From assembly GCF_000518865.1 (NCBI RefSeq), contig NZ_JAEK01000034.1:1-54079 (forward strand): a DNA stretch of 54,079 nt, read 5' to 3'. Position numbers and translations under genes: made by a program. The number at the start of each line of letters is the position of its first letter. The stretch's first letter is position 1. Shown one piece after another: positions 1 to 7,631 of the stretch. The notes below the pieces were generated by a model. That model saw only the letters and a program-made list of their open reading frames with translations. It searched no databases and was not told the origin of the DNA. The DNA is from Bacillus sp. J37. GTDB taxonomy: Bacteria > Bacillota > Bacilli > Bacillales > Bacillaceae.

Positions 1-4
1 ATAT

Positions 5-78
5 GCGGGTGTAGTTTAGTGGTAAAACCTCAGCCTTCCAAGCTGATGATGAGGGTTCGATTCCCTTCACCCGCTCCA
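5..78 (+). tRNA. tRNA-Gly (anticodon TCC)
   Basis: A full cloverleaf can be drawn. The 7-bp acceptor stem GCGGGTG/CACCCGC spans 5-11 and 68-74. The anticodon loop CTTCCAA gives TCC, the T-arm is GGGTTCGATTCCC, and the 3' CCA is encoded. It is first of four tRNAs; the window begins just upstream, so earlier tRNAs and the promoter may lie outside. Confidence 0.97.
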
Positions 79-102
79 TACATACATATTTCAATAAAAA
101 AT

Positions 103-179
<77 letters not shown>

Positions 180-188
180 TGATATTGT

Positions 189-263
189 TCCGCAGTAGCT
201 CAGTGGTAGAGCTATCGGCTGTTAACCGATCGGTCGCAGGTTCGAATCCTGCCTGCGGAGCCA
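189..263 (+). tRNA. tRNA-Asn (anticodon GTT)
   Basis: The acceptor stem is TCCGCAG/CTGCGGA, the anticodon loop CTGTTAA gives GTT, and CCA is encoded. It is the third member of the cluster, 9 bp after tRNA-Ile. Confidence 0.97.
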
Positions 264-295
264 TTCTTATGGAAAAGCAGGGAATAACAAAATAT

Positions 296-369
<74 letters not shown>

Positions 370-374
370 TCAGT

Positions 375-410
375 AAAAGGTTAGTTTCAATTTTGAAACT
401 AACCTTTTTT
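375..410 (+). terminator. Rho-independent terminator of the tRNA cluster
   Basis: A long, nearly perfect hairpin (375-390 with 393-408; core AGGTTAGTTTC/GAAACTAACCT) runs directly into a T-tract. Confidence 0.9.
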
Positions 411-474
411 GTGTATTTAGCAGAAATAATCTGTCCCCCTCATTAAATAATTCAGTAGGTCTCATTCTTTTTTG

Positions 475-503
475 TTGTATTTCGAAACTATATCGATTAA
501 AAT
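475..503 (+). promoter_or_regulatory. Putative sigma-A promoter and operator of the PadR/ABC operon
   Basis: TTGTAT (475-480) and TAAAAT (498-503) are 17 bp apart. An imperfect inverted repeat, CGATTAAA/TTTATCG (494-509), overlaps the -10 and could be the operator of the PadR-type regulator downstream. Binding is inference. Confidence 0.4.
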
Positions 504-537
504 TTATCGTAATAGTCGAAATGGATGGAGGGTTAGT

Positions 538-1284
538 ATGTTAGGTAATATTAGCCAGGAAATGTTGACATTGCTTACTTTTATAAGTAGAAAACCTATA
601 AAACAAGGAGAACTATTTCTATCTCTTAGAAATGAGTTAACCGATCCTAGTAGTTGTCTTTATGAAGCAATAGAAAAAGGTTTTGTTCAAAATGATGAAC
701 AGGAAGTTCTATCTTTAACACATAAAGGGTTAAAAACCGCCCTGAAATTTTTTGATAAACAGCCACATTTAAGAGAAAAAATGAAGTCTAAATTTACAAA
801 ACGTAGAGGTATTATTCAGCTTGCGATTTTGCAGCTATTAAAAGAAGAACCGAGACATGGCTATCAGGTAATGAAGCAGCTGGAGGAGAGAAGTGGTGGC
901 TACTATTCTCCCAGTGCAGGAACCATTTACCCTTCATTACAGGATTTAGTTGAAAAGAAATTGATTGAAGTTAAATTAGATGGAGATAAAAAAATATATG
1001 CTTTAAATGAGGAGGGGTTAGAATTTATAAATGAATTAATAAGTGAAGAAGACGATATCTTTTGGCAGGAATGGGCAATGAGATTGCGTTGGAAGCAGTC
1101 TGAAGAAGCTTCACTTGTTCGGGAAGAAATGGGTAAGCTTCAGCTAGAATTTCATTATGCAATGAAAAGAGTACTTACCGAACCGGAGCTTGCAAAGGAT
1201 GTTCTTTCCATTCTGAATAGTTGCAGAGGTGAGCTTATAAATTGGTCTGATAAAAAAGAAAAAAGTAAAGGTAAGATACGATGA
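538..1284 (+). CDS. PadR-family transcriptional regulator of the ABC exporter operon
   Basis: This 248-aa protein carries a PadR winged-helix domain at about residues 88-165. The stretch beginning IIQLAILQLLKEEPRHGYQ and the following GTIYPSLQDLVEKKLI are hallmarks of the family. The N-terminal ~85 residues look like a second small helical or winged-helix region, and the C-terminus is helical. The ATG at 538 was chosen because GGAGGG lies 5 bp upstream; an in-frame TTG at 472 has no SD and overlaps the likely promoter. The stop overlaps the next start (ATGA), so expression is translationally coupled to the exporter. PadR proteins usually repress adjacent transporters in response to drugs or phenolic compounds; the ligand here is unknown. 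Confidence 0.85.
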   Translation: MLGNISQEMLTLLTFISRKPIKQGELFLSLRNELTDPSSCLYEAIEKGFVQNDEQEVLSLTHKGLKTALKFFDKQPHLREKMKSKFTKRRGIIQLAILQLLKEEPRHGYQVMKQLEERSGGYYSPSAGTIYPSLQDLVEKKLIEVKLDGDKKIYALNEEGLEFINELISEEDDIFWQEWAMRLRWKQSEEASLVREEMGKLQLEFHYAMKRVLTEPELAKDVLSILNSCRGELINWSDKKEKSKGKIR

Positions 1285-3017
1285 AATCTATAAAAAAACT
1301 CTTACCTTATGCTACGCCATATAAGCTATTTGTTATCCTAGCACCTTTATTAATGGCTTTAGAGGTAGCAATGGACTTATTACAGCCTCTTCTTTTACAA
1401 AAAATCATAGATTACGGAATTGCTGAGAATGACACAACATACGTTATCCAAATGGGAACTTTTATGATCGTTGCGGCAATTATTGGCTTGATTGGTGGAA
1501 TAGGTTGTACAATATTTAGCACTAAATCTGCTATCAATATTGCTACCGATATTCGACGAGATTTATTTAATAAGATCGAACATTTATCTAGTGAGAACCG
1601 CGACAGAATTGGTACTGGTAAACTAATTACACATGTAACAAGTGATATTAATTCAGTTCAACAAGCAATTATGATGACTCTTCGTATATTTGTAAGGGGC
1701 CCTCTACTCTTTATTGGGAGTGTCATGATCGTTTTTTTTCAAGCAAGAGAGCTGTTTCCAATTTTAGTTATACTTATTCCAATTCTTCTCTTTTTCATTA
1801 TTCTTCTTTCGAGAAAAGCAGGTATTTGGTTTAAACGTGTTCAAGAAGCGTTAGATCAGGTCAATTCAAAGCTTCAGGAAAGTATTGCGGGAATTAGGGT
1901 TGTAAAAGCATTTGTACGAAAGGAATATGAAATAAATTTATTTCATAAAGTGAATGTTTCACTAACAAATAAAACAAAAATTGCTGAACAAATTATTACA
2001 ATTCTTATGCCGGTTTTACTTTTTGTGATAAATATTGGAATGGCTGTTGCTCTTCTTTTTGGAGTTTTTCCGATTGGGGGAAGCACTATACAAGTGGGAG
2101 TAATTTTGGCGTTTATTAATTATCTAAACATCATTTTAATGGCGCTCACCTCAAGTAGTATGGTTCTGATGCAGCTTATGAGGGCACTTCCTTCAGCAGT
2201 TCGAATTCAAGAAGTTTTGGAAATTAATACGGACCGAGCTGAAAATTCATTTGATGAAATGCCAATTAAAGGAGATGTAGAATTTCGGAATGTATCGTTT
2301 TCATATAGTAAAAAAGGTGAAAATGTACTAAAGTCTATCTCATTTTCTGCTAGTCACGGCGAAAAAATTGGAATTATTGGAGCAACAGGCAGTGGGAAAA
2401 CAACATTAGTTAAATTGTTTCCAAGATTATATGATGTGGCTCACGGAGAGATTTTAATAGATGGACAGAATAGTAAAAACATAAGTTTAAAGCAACTTCG
2501 TGGATCTATCGGCTATGTTACACAAAAACCATTTTTATTTTCAGGAAGCATTAAATCCAACCTGATTTATGGCAAAAAGGATGCATCAGAAACCGAGATG
2601 CAATTGGCTAGTAAAAATGCATGTGCAGAAGAGTTTATTGAGAAGCTTGATGCCCGTTATGAACATCCTTTAACTCAAGAAGCTACTAATTTATCTGGAG
2701 GACAAAAGCAACGATTATCACTTGCCAGAGCATTTGTGCGAAAGCCGTCTATCCTTATTTTGGATGATGCCACATCTGCGGTTGATGCTAGGTCAGAAGC
2801 AATCATTCTAAATGCATTAAAATCCTCATACCCTTTGACAACAATCTTTATGGTTTCATCAAAGATTTCTTCCCTTCTTGATGCAGATAAAATTCTTGTT
2901 ATGGATGAAGGATCCATAGTGGGAGTAGGAACACATGATGAATTACTGGAGGCGTGCACGGTTTACCAGGAAATCTATCAAACTCAAGTACAGACTGGAG
3001 GTGTAATGGTTGAGTAA
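1281..3017 (+). CDS. Heterodimeric ABC multidrug-type exporter, subunit with degenerate ATP site
   Basis: This 578-aa half-transporter has a type I exporter membrane domain (residues 1-300, six predicted TM segments) followed by an ATPase domain. Walker A is GATGSGKT (367-374) and the signature is intact (LSGGQ, 471-475). Two catalytic positions are changed: the Walker B carboxylate is Asp (LILDD, D496) instead of Glu, and the H-loop histidine is Ser (S527). This is the pattern of the non-catalytic site in heterodimeric exporters. Size and order resemble Bacillus YfiB (about 573 aa). It overlaps the upstream regulator by 4 bp and the next subunit by 8 bp. The substrate cannot be read from sequence; drugs or peptides are possible. 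Confidence 0.88.
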   Translation: MKSIKKLLPYATPYKLFVILAPLLMALEVAMDLLQPLLLQKIIDYGIAENDTTYVIQMGTFMIVAAIIGLIGGIGCTIFSTKSAINIATDIRRDLFNKIEHLSSENRDRIGTGKLITHVTSDINSVQQAIMMTLRIFVRGPLLFIGSVMIVFFQARELFPILVILIPILLFFIILLSRKAGIWFKRVQEALDQVNSKLQESIAGIRVVKAFVRKEYEINLFHKVNVSLTNKTKIAEQIITILMPVLLFVINIGMAVALLFGVFPIGGSTIQVGVILAFINYLNIILMALTSSSMVLMQLMRALPSAVRIQEVLEINTDRAENSFDEMPIKGDVEFRNVSFSYSKKGENVLKSISFSASHGEKIGIIGATGSGKTTLVKLFPRLYDVAHGEILIDGQNSKNISLKQLRGSIGYVTQKPFLFSGSIKSNLIYGKKDASETEMQLASKNACAEEFIEKLDARYEHPLTQEATNLSGGQKQRLSLARAFVRKPSILILDDATSAVDARSEAIILNALKSSYPLTTIFMVSSKISSLLDADKILVMDEGSIVGVGTHDELLEACTVYQEIYQTQVQTGGVMVE

Positions 3018-4830
3018 TACTAATAGTGTGGCAAGAATGCAGCAAACAACAAGAGGAGCAGGTCCGGGGGGGAGAGTGCCAGGACCTGTTGAAAAAACAA
3101 ATGATCCTAAAGGAACTTTGCTAAGAATTTGGATGTATATGAAAAAACAAAAAATGAGTTTAGTCGTGGCAATCATTCTTGTTATTTTATCTTCATTCTT
3201 AAGTCTCCTAGGTCCATATTTTATTGGAGTGATTATTGACCATTACATCCTTCCTAAAGATGTAACGGGTACAATTCGCATGATATGGATGCTTGTTGGG
3301 TTTAATATCGGCACATCCATTCTTACCTGGCTTCAAAGCTATATAATGGTGGATATTTCATTAAATACGATTAAAGGATTACGCGAGGATTTATTTGCAA
3401 AGTTACAAACTCTTTCATTACGTTTTTTTGACCAGCATAAACATGGTGAGCTAATGAGTCGATTTACAAATGACCTTGAGCAATTAAATCAAGCACTTAG
3501 TCAAAGTGTGGTTCAGTTTGTATCTTCACTACTAACAATTACCGGTGTGACCATTGCTATGTTTTCCTTGAATTGGGTTTTGGCTATCGTGTCTTTTTTT
3601 ATCATTCCGGTTATGCTCTATGTCACGAAGAAAATTGTGAGTATTAGTCGGAAAAACTTTTCACAGAGACAGAAAGATGTTGGTGAGTTGAATGGTTTTG
3701 TCGAAGAAACGATAAGTGGTGGAGAGGTTATCGCTTTATTTGGTAAGGAAGAGGATACTTTCGAGCAATTCCATGTGGTAAATGAACGTTTGCGACAATC
3801 AGCGATTAAAGCGGATATGTTTTCAGGAACACTCGGTCCTTTTAATAACTTTTTAAGTAATTTGGGGCTTGCAATCGTGATTGCTGTCGGTGCTTTAATG
3901 GCACTTAAGGGGCATACAACAATTGGGATTATCGCGTCCTTTGTTACGTATTCCAGGCAGTTTACAAGGCCGATTAATCAGTTATCGACATTGCTCAATT
4001 CAATACAAGCAGCATTAGCCGGAGCAGAGCGGGTTTTTGAAACAATGGATGAGGTCCCTGACTTAGTAGACAAAAGAGAAGCAGTTCAAGTTAGTTCACT
4101 AAAGGGTGAGGTACAATTTCAACATGTTGATTTTCAATATGAACAAAACAAGCCTATTTTAAAAAATATTCATTTTTCAGCAGTACCAGGGGAAATGATT
4201 GCTTTAATTGGTCCAACTGGTTCGGGTAAAACAACGATTATTAACTTGGTAATGAGGTTTTATGATGTCCAATCAGGAGAACTTTTACTGGACGGAAGAA
4301 ATATAAAGGACTATAAACTACGAGATTTACGGAAAAGAATTGGGATTGTCCTTCAAGATCCTTATTTATTTTCTGGAACGATTATGGAAAATATTCGATA
4401 CGGTCGCCTTGAGGCAACAGATGAAGAAGTGATTGAAGCAGCAAAAACAGCCTCTGCACATGGATTTATCAAGCATTTGCCTAATCAATACCAAACAACC
4501 ATTACTTCTGGTGGTCAAAATATAAGTCAAGGTCAAAAACAGCTTCTATCCATTGCTAGAGCCATATTAGCTAATCCTGATTTGTTAATATTAGATGAAG
4601 CAACATCTAATATAGATACAAAAACTGAAATTGATATTCAAAGAGGAATTCGCAACTTAATAAAAGGTAAAACCAGCTTTGTAATTGCTCATCGTTTAAA
4701 AACAATTGAGCTAGCAAATCAAATTATTGTTATACAAGATGGCGAGGTTATAGAAAGTGGAAACCATCATGAGTTATTGAAACAGCGCGGTTTTTACTAT
4801 GAGCTATATTCAAAACAAATGACCATTTAA
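3010..4830 (+). CDS. Heterodimeric ABC multidrug-type exporter, catalytic subunit
   Basis: This 606-aa half-transporter has a Gly/Pro-rich N-terminal tail (residues 11-30), six predicted TM segments and an ATPase with GPTGSGKT (401-408), Walker B LLILDE (E530 intact) and H-loop H561. Its signature is degenerate (ISQGQ, 505-509). That complements the defective Walker B and H-loop of the partner: the dimer would have one good and one degenerate ATP site. The start is TTG at 3010, supported by GGAGGTG 6 bp upstream. Size and tail resemble Bacillus YfiC (about 604 aa). It is co-transcribed and overlaps the upstream gene by 8 bp. Confidence 0.88.
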   Translation: MSNTNSVARMQQTTRGAGPGGRVPGPVEKTNDPKGTLLRIWMYMKKQKMSLVVAIILVILSSFLSLLGPYFIGVIIDHYILPKDVTGTIRMIWMLVGFNIGTSILTWLQSYIMVDISLNTIKGLREDLFAKLQTLSLRFFDQHKHGELMSRFTNDLEQLNQALSQSVVQFVSSLLTITGVTIAMFSLNWVLAIVSFFIIPVMLYVTKKIVSISRKNFSQRQKDVGELNGFVEETISGGEVIALFGKEEDTFEQFHVVNERLRQSAIKADMFSGTLGPFNNFLSNLGLAIVIAVGALMALKGHTTIGIIASFVTYSRQFTRPINQLSTLLNSIQAALAGAERVFETMDEVPDLVDKREAVQVSSLKGEVQFQHVDFQYEQNKPILKNIHFSAVPGEMIALIGPTGSGKTTIINLVMRFYDVQSGELLLDGRNIKDYKLRDLRKRIGIVLQDPYLFSGTIMENIRYGRLEATDEEVIEAAKTASAHGFIKHLPNQYQTTITSGGQNISQGQKQLLSIARAILANPDLLILDEATSNIDTKTEIDIQRGIRNLIKGKTSFVIAHRLKTIELANQIIVIQDGEVIESGNHHELLKQRGFYYELYSKQMTI

Positions 4831-4846
4831 TGAGAGGATGAAGGAA

Positions 4847-5176
4847 ATGTTTGTAAATACAGCAACGTTTGAAATTGAAAAAGCATATGAAGAAAGATTA
4901 GTAAAGAAAAGAGAGAAAGACAAAGAAAAATTGGCTGAAGCAAAAGGACTGATTTCCTTTGAATGCTGGAAAAGAGAAAATACCGAAATGGTAGAATTTG
5001 TATATGTCTCTAAGTGGGAATCTCAAGCAGACTTCAAAGCATGGATTTCAAGAGAAGATCATGTAAACGAACATAAGGAAATGAATAAAAAAAGAAAAGA
5101 AAATCCGCAACCTGATCAAGTAAAAATGAAGAAAACACTCAGAGCCTATGAGCTTTATGATTATTCAAACGAATAA
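4847..5176 (+). CDS. Antibiotic biosynthesis monooxygenase (ABM) domain protein, HmoA-like
   Basis: The product is 109 aa: a small ferredoxin-like alpha/beta domain beginning MFVNTATFEIEKAYEE, with the typical ABM central block LISFECWKRE, then VYVSKWESQADFKAWI and an HVNEHKE helix. Gram-positive relatives (HmoA/HmoB/IsdG) degrade haem or protect against it; the haem role is family knowledge, not shown here. The start at 4847 is preferred to an in-frame ATG at 4838, because GAGAGG at 4832-4837 gives 9-bp spacing only for the later ATG. It lies 16 bp after the exporter and is probably the last gene of that operon. Confidence 0.75.
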   Translation: MFVNTATFEIEKAYEERLVKKREKDKEKLAEAKGLISFECWKRENTEMVEFVYVSKWESQADFKAWISREDHVNEHKEMNKKRKENPQPDQVKMKKTLRAYELYDYSNE

Positions 5177-5215
5177 TATAATACAGGGGTTTTGTTTTGA
5201 TTCCTGATAAATAAC

Positions 5216-5254
5216 AAAAAGCACAAATCTTATATTGATAGATTTGTGCTTTTT
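5216..5254 (+). terminator. Rho-independent terminator after the exporter operon
   Basis: A perfect 10-bp stem GCACAAATCT/AGATTTGTGC (5221-5230, 5240-5249) is flanked by A5 and T5. It can also act on the opposite strand, where it lies just past the end of the minus-strand gene at 5278. Confidence 0.9.
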
Positions 5255-5277
5255 GTACTTCTGGAAAAGTAAATAAT

Positions 5278-5445
5278 TTAAAGTGATTTATCCTGGAAAG
5301 TAATAGGCAATGGCATAGAGCGTGATTTCATTTCTTCAAGTAATATTTGCATAAAGTCCTCTGATACATTTAATTTAAGCGCATCTATATAGGCTTTATA
5401 AAGTGTTAAATTAGAAATTAATTTTAGGGTAGTTTGATAGGGCAT
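5278..5445 (-). CDS. sda: Sda-like sporulation histidine kinase inhibitor
   Basis: This 55-aa protein matches the Sda helical hairpin, as far as I recall the family: LISNLTLYKAYIDALKLNV, then SEDFMQILLEEMKSRSM. This parallels the Sda pattern LSDELL..SY..A..M.L..DFI.L...EIKRRSL. Sda blocks autophosphorylation of KinA/KinB and so delays sporulation when replication is perturbed. The ATG at 5445 was chosen for the AAGGAG at 5457-5462 (11-bp spacing); longer in-frame versions add no recognisable sequence. The C-terminal tail (PLPITFQDKSL) is longer than in the 46-aa B. subtilis protein. It could be a paralogue rather than the checkpoint Sda. Confidence 0.7.
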   Translation of the reverse strand: MPYQTTLKLISNLTLYKAYIDALKLNVSEDFMQILLEEMKSRSMPLPITFQDKSL

Positions 5446-5684
5446 AATTCGAATAACTCCTTGTAAAGTATATAACATAAGGATTATTTTAACCAAAACT
5501 CATGAAAAAGATAAGGCTTTCGACGATCATTCCTATAATTAGACAAAAAAAGTAAAAAACTAGTGAAAACAAGTAAAAAAATTAGGAAAACAATTAGTGG
5601 AGTTAAGGTAAAAGAGTTGATTTTCATTTTATTAAGAGAATAAAGTTGAATGGTATTTTTACTGTGGATAAAAGCAAGTAACGG

Positions 5685-5900
5685 TTAAGAGAAAGCGTTA
5701 ATATCATCGATTTCATTAACTTCAAGAGAAAAAACAGATTTAGAATCGACATTATAAAATAAAAGTTGTGACTGATCTTGTGATAAGTGGATAATTCGGC
5801 CGGAGAAGGTTTTTCTCCCAACTTTACTTTTCGTAAAAATGATACGAAGAAGTGTATTATTTTGACGCCACACTTCAACTTGGGCAAAGAATTGTTCCAT
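5685..5900 (-). CDS. Small hypothetical protein
   Basis: This 71-aa product starts at an ATG with AAAGGGG 6 bp upstream. It is predicted mostly beta: RIIFTKSKVGRKTFSGRII, then a QLLFYNVDS strand and a terminal acidic EVNEIDDI segment. The alternation vaguely recalls the small SH3/Lsm-like beta module at the C-terminus of YolD-type proteins, but that is only a resemblance. There is no signal peptide or membrane segment. It is probably monocistronic. An overlapping minus-strand frame at 5624-5887 is a shadow. Confidence 0.55.
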   Translation of the reverse strand: MEQFFAQVEVWRQNNTLLRIIFTKSKVGRKTFSGRIIHLSQDQSQLLFYNVDSKSVFSLEVNEIDDINAFS

Positions 5901-6154
5901 AGTAAACCCCTTTCTTATTATATGTAAATAGTAGAATAGCTAAAGATATGTAATAGCTATCATTTTACTTGTTATAGTCAAAATTAGCTAAGGGTAATAT
6001 TTTCCAAGGTGTGATCAAAAAAGTCATTTTAGTAGATATGGTGAGGATATTTGGGGTGTTTAAAAGTACAATTCCTTGCAGAAAACTTCATTTTACTTTC
6101 AGATAGAGTTTTCTACCGTTTGGACTTGGCAATAAACCAATTTTTTTCCCGTTT

Positions 6155-6190
6155 AAAATCCCACCCTTCACTTATTGTTGAAAGGTGGGA
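6155..6190 (-). terminator. Rho-independent terminator of the ArsR-type regulator gene
   Basis: On the minus strand, directly after the stop at 6197, TCCCACCTTTCA pairs with TGAAGGGTGGGA and is followed by TTTT. Confidence 0.75.
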
Positions 6191-6196
6191 AACATT

Positions 6197-7114
6197 TTAT
6201 GCCTTTTGTTCCTTTGAATAATAAAGTCTAAAGATAATATCTTGGTTATAGTTTCCAAAGCCTGAACCGAAAAGGGTAACTCCCCCGACATGCTCTGCAT
6301 CTTTTTCTACTGCGATTTTGAATGTCCATTGTTTATCACGAATTCCCACATCATGAATTGTCACATCAGAGATTTTATTACCATCCATATATGTTCCGTT
6401 TGAAGTAATGCGAAGGTATTTTAATAATCCGTATTGGTTAATGATACTCGGCCACCACGAAGGAGTATATTTTCCTTTATTATCTCCAAAGTCCCCAGGA
6501 CTTGTCCAGATACCTAAAAATACATTATTCAAATAAAATGAAATGTCGGAGGGCCAATTGTTATTTGTGTCAGGTGCTTCTGATGATAATTCCATAGAAA
6601 TTTCAAGTTCTTCTGGACGGTTGCTGGATAACAAAAAGTTAGGGATTTTATATTCAACATAGCCTTGCCCAAACCATAGAATATTGGCGTTTACCCGTTC
6701 GTGATCAAGAAAATAACGGGGCTCATCAAACTCTCCTATTATTTTCTCCCGTGTTGCTAAACCACATGTGGGTTCGATTTGAAAGTCTGTATAATGACCT
6801 ACAGAAACATCAGTTTGATGAAATTCTTTAATTTGACTAAGTGCTGCCGGAAAATTTATTTCAATTTGATCAACATCAAGTACGCACAATTTTTGTAATC
6901 CGGCCTTCCCTGGAACCATGTCCGTTCTAATGATACCTGCTTTTTCAAGCTTTTTAACATGCATGGTCATAATTGCACTGCTTAGTTCAGCGGCCTCTGC
7001 TAATTCTTTAATATTCATAGGGCGTAGTGATAGTAATTGAATAATTTTTAAACGGACGGTGCTTGCTAAAGCTTCATATATAGGTAAATATTCATCTGTT
7101 GTATCTATTTTCAT
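6197..7114 (-). CDS. ArsR-type winged-helix regulator with a large C-terminal domain
   Basis: Of 305 aa, residues 5-85 form an ArsR-type winged helix (VRLKIIQLLSLRPMNIKELA, then a recognition helix MTMHVKKLEKAGII). The remaining ~200 residues are a predicted beta-rich domain (SDISFYLNNVFLGIWTSPGD, GKYTPSWWPSI) that may bind a ligand, perhaps a sugar. No metal-binding Cys cluster is seen. The start has GGAGGA 8 bp upstream. It is divergent from the arabinan importer operon and so is the likely local regulator in place of AraR. Two direct repeats at 7154-7190 overlap its own probable promoter, which suggests autoregulation (inference). Confidence 0.8.
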   Translation of the reverse strand: MKIDTTDEYLPIYEALASTVRLKIIQLLSLRPMNIKELAEAAELSSAIMTMHVKKLEKAGIIRTDMVPGKAGLQKLCVLDVDQIEINFPAALSQIKEFHQTDVSVGHYTDFQIEPTCGLATREKIIGEFDEPRYFLDHERVNANILWFGQGYVEYKIPNFLLSSNRPEELEISMELSSEAPDTNNNWPSDISFYLNNVFLGIWTSPGDFGDNKGKYTPSWWPSIINQYGLLKYLRITSNGTYMDGNKISDVTIHDVGIRDKQWTFKIAVEKDAEHVGGVTLFGSGFGNYNQDIIFRLYYSKEQKA

Positions 7115-7153
7115 GAAATTAGTCCTCCATCATTTCGTGCAGTTTACATATAA

Positions 7154-7190
7154 TATACACGTTTGTTAATTAGTATACAAGTATGTTAAC
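7154..7190. promoter_or_regulatory. Direct-repeat candidate operator and minus-strand promoter
   Basis: Two 17-bp units, TATACACGTTTGTTAAT (7154-7170) and TATACAAGTATGTTAAC (7174-7190), start exactly 20 bp apart. On the minus strand the same DNA holds TTGTAT and TATATT at 17-bp spacing, a plausible promoter for the divergent regulator. Bound protein would therefore cover that promoter. GTTAAT/GTTAAC motifs recur near the divergent promoter (7427, 7474). Confidence 0.45.
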
Positions 7191-7411
7191 CTTTCAATTT
7201 TTATTTTATGCTTATATTAATATTCTACTGTTTTATAAGAGAAAAACATCACAATGTGCCCATTTTGTTTATTTTCTATTTAATAATAAATTTGTTAATC
7301 ATTAGTGATAATGCGAGAAGGTTGTAATAAATCACTAAATAACTTCTACAGAATTCATTAATGCTTAGTTTAATAGCTAAATTAAGGATAAAATTAATTT
7401 CCCAAAAATAG

Positions 7412-7440
7412 TTGACAGTTATATAGTTAATAAATATACT
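7412..7440 (+). promoter_or_regulatory. Sigma-A promoter of the arabino-oligosaccharide operon
   Basis: A consensus TTGACA (7412-7417) and TATACT (7435-7440) are separated by 17 bp. Transcription would start near 7447, leaving a leader of about 185 nt before the binding-protein gene. The leader is very AT-rich and contains partly inverted ATTAAT/GTTAAT motifs and a cre site. I see no gene in 7115-7631 that I can support. Confidence 0.75.
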
Positions 7441-7597
7441 AATCATTAATAACATTAATATTAACGAAAACAATGAAATGTTAATGTTTATATTATTAAT
7501 CGAAGTAGCAATCATGATAAGAAGGAGATGTAAAGATTAGAACTTACATGAAGGAGTTAACTAATTGTGTTTATTGGGATGGATTTTTTGGTTTGAT

Positions 7598-7611
7598 TGA
7601 AAGCGCTTAAT
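7598..7611 (+). promoter_or_regulatory. cre site (CcpA operator)
   Basis: TGAAAGCGCTTAAT fits the Gram-positive cre consensus TGWAARCGYTWWCW closely. It sits about 150 bp downstream of the start point and 20 bp before the coding sequence, consistent with roadblock repression by CcpA. Confidence 0.65.
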
Positions 7612-7631
7612 ACGAAATGAGGGGGATTAAC

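Noticed and set aside
472-537. TTG start adding 22 residues to the PadR regulator
   Set aside because: There is no SD, and the stretch overlaps a plausible -35/-10; ATG 538 has GGAGGG at good spacing.
5624-5887. 87-codon minus-strand frame overlapping the small gene at 5685
   Set aside because: It lacks an SD, has low-complexity hydrophobic composition, and overlaps the better-supported frame.
7276-7515. 79-codon minus-strand frame between the ArsR-type regulator and the importer
   Set aside because: It is Ile/Asn-rich translation of AT-rich regulatory DNA, covers the operon promoter and has no SD.
7548-7610. 20-codon leader ORF ending in the cre before the 7632 gene
   Set aside because: The nearest SD is about 18 bp away and there is no supporting pattern; probably chance.
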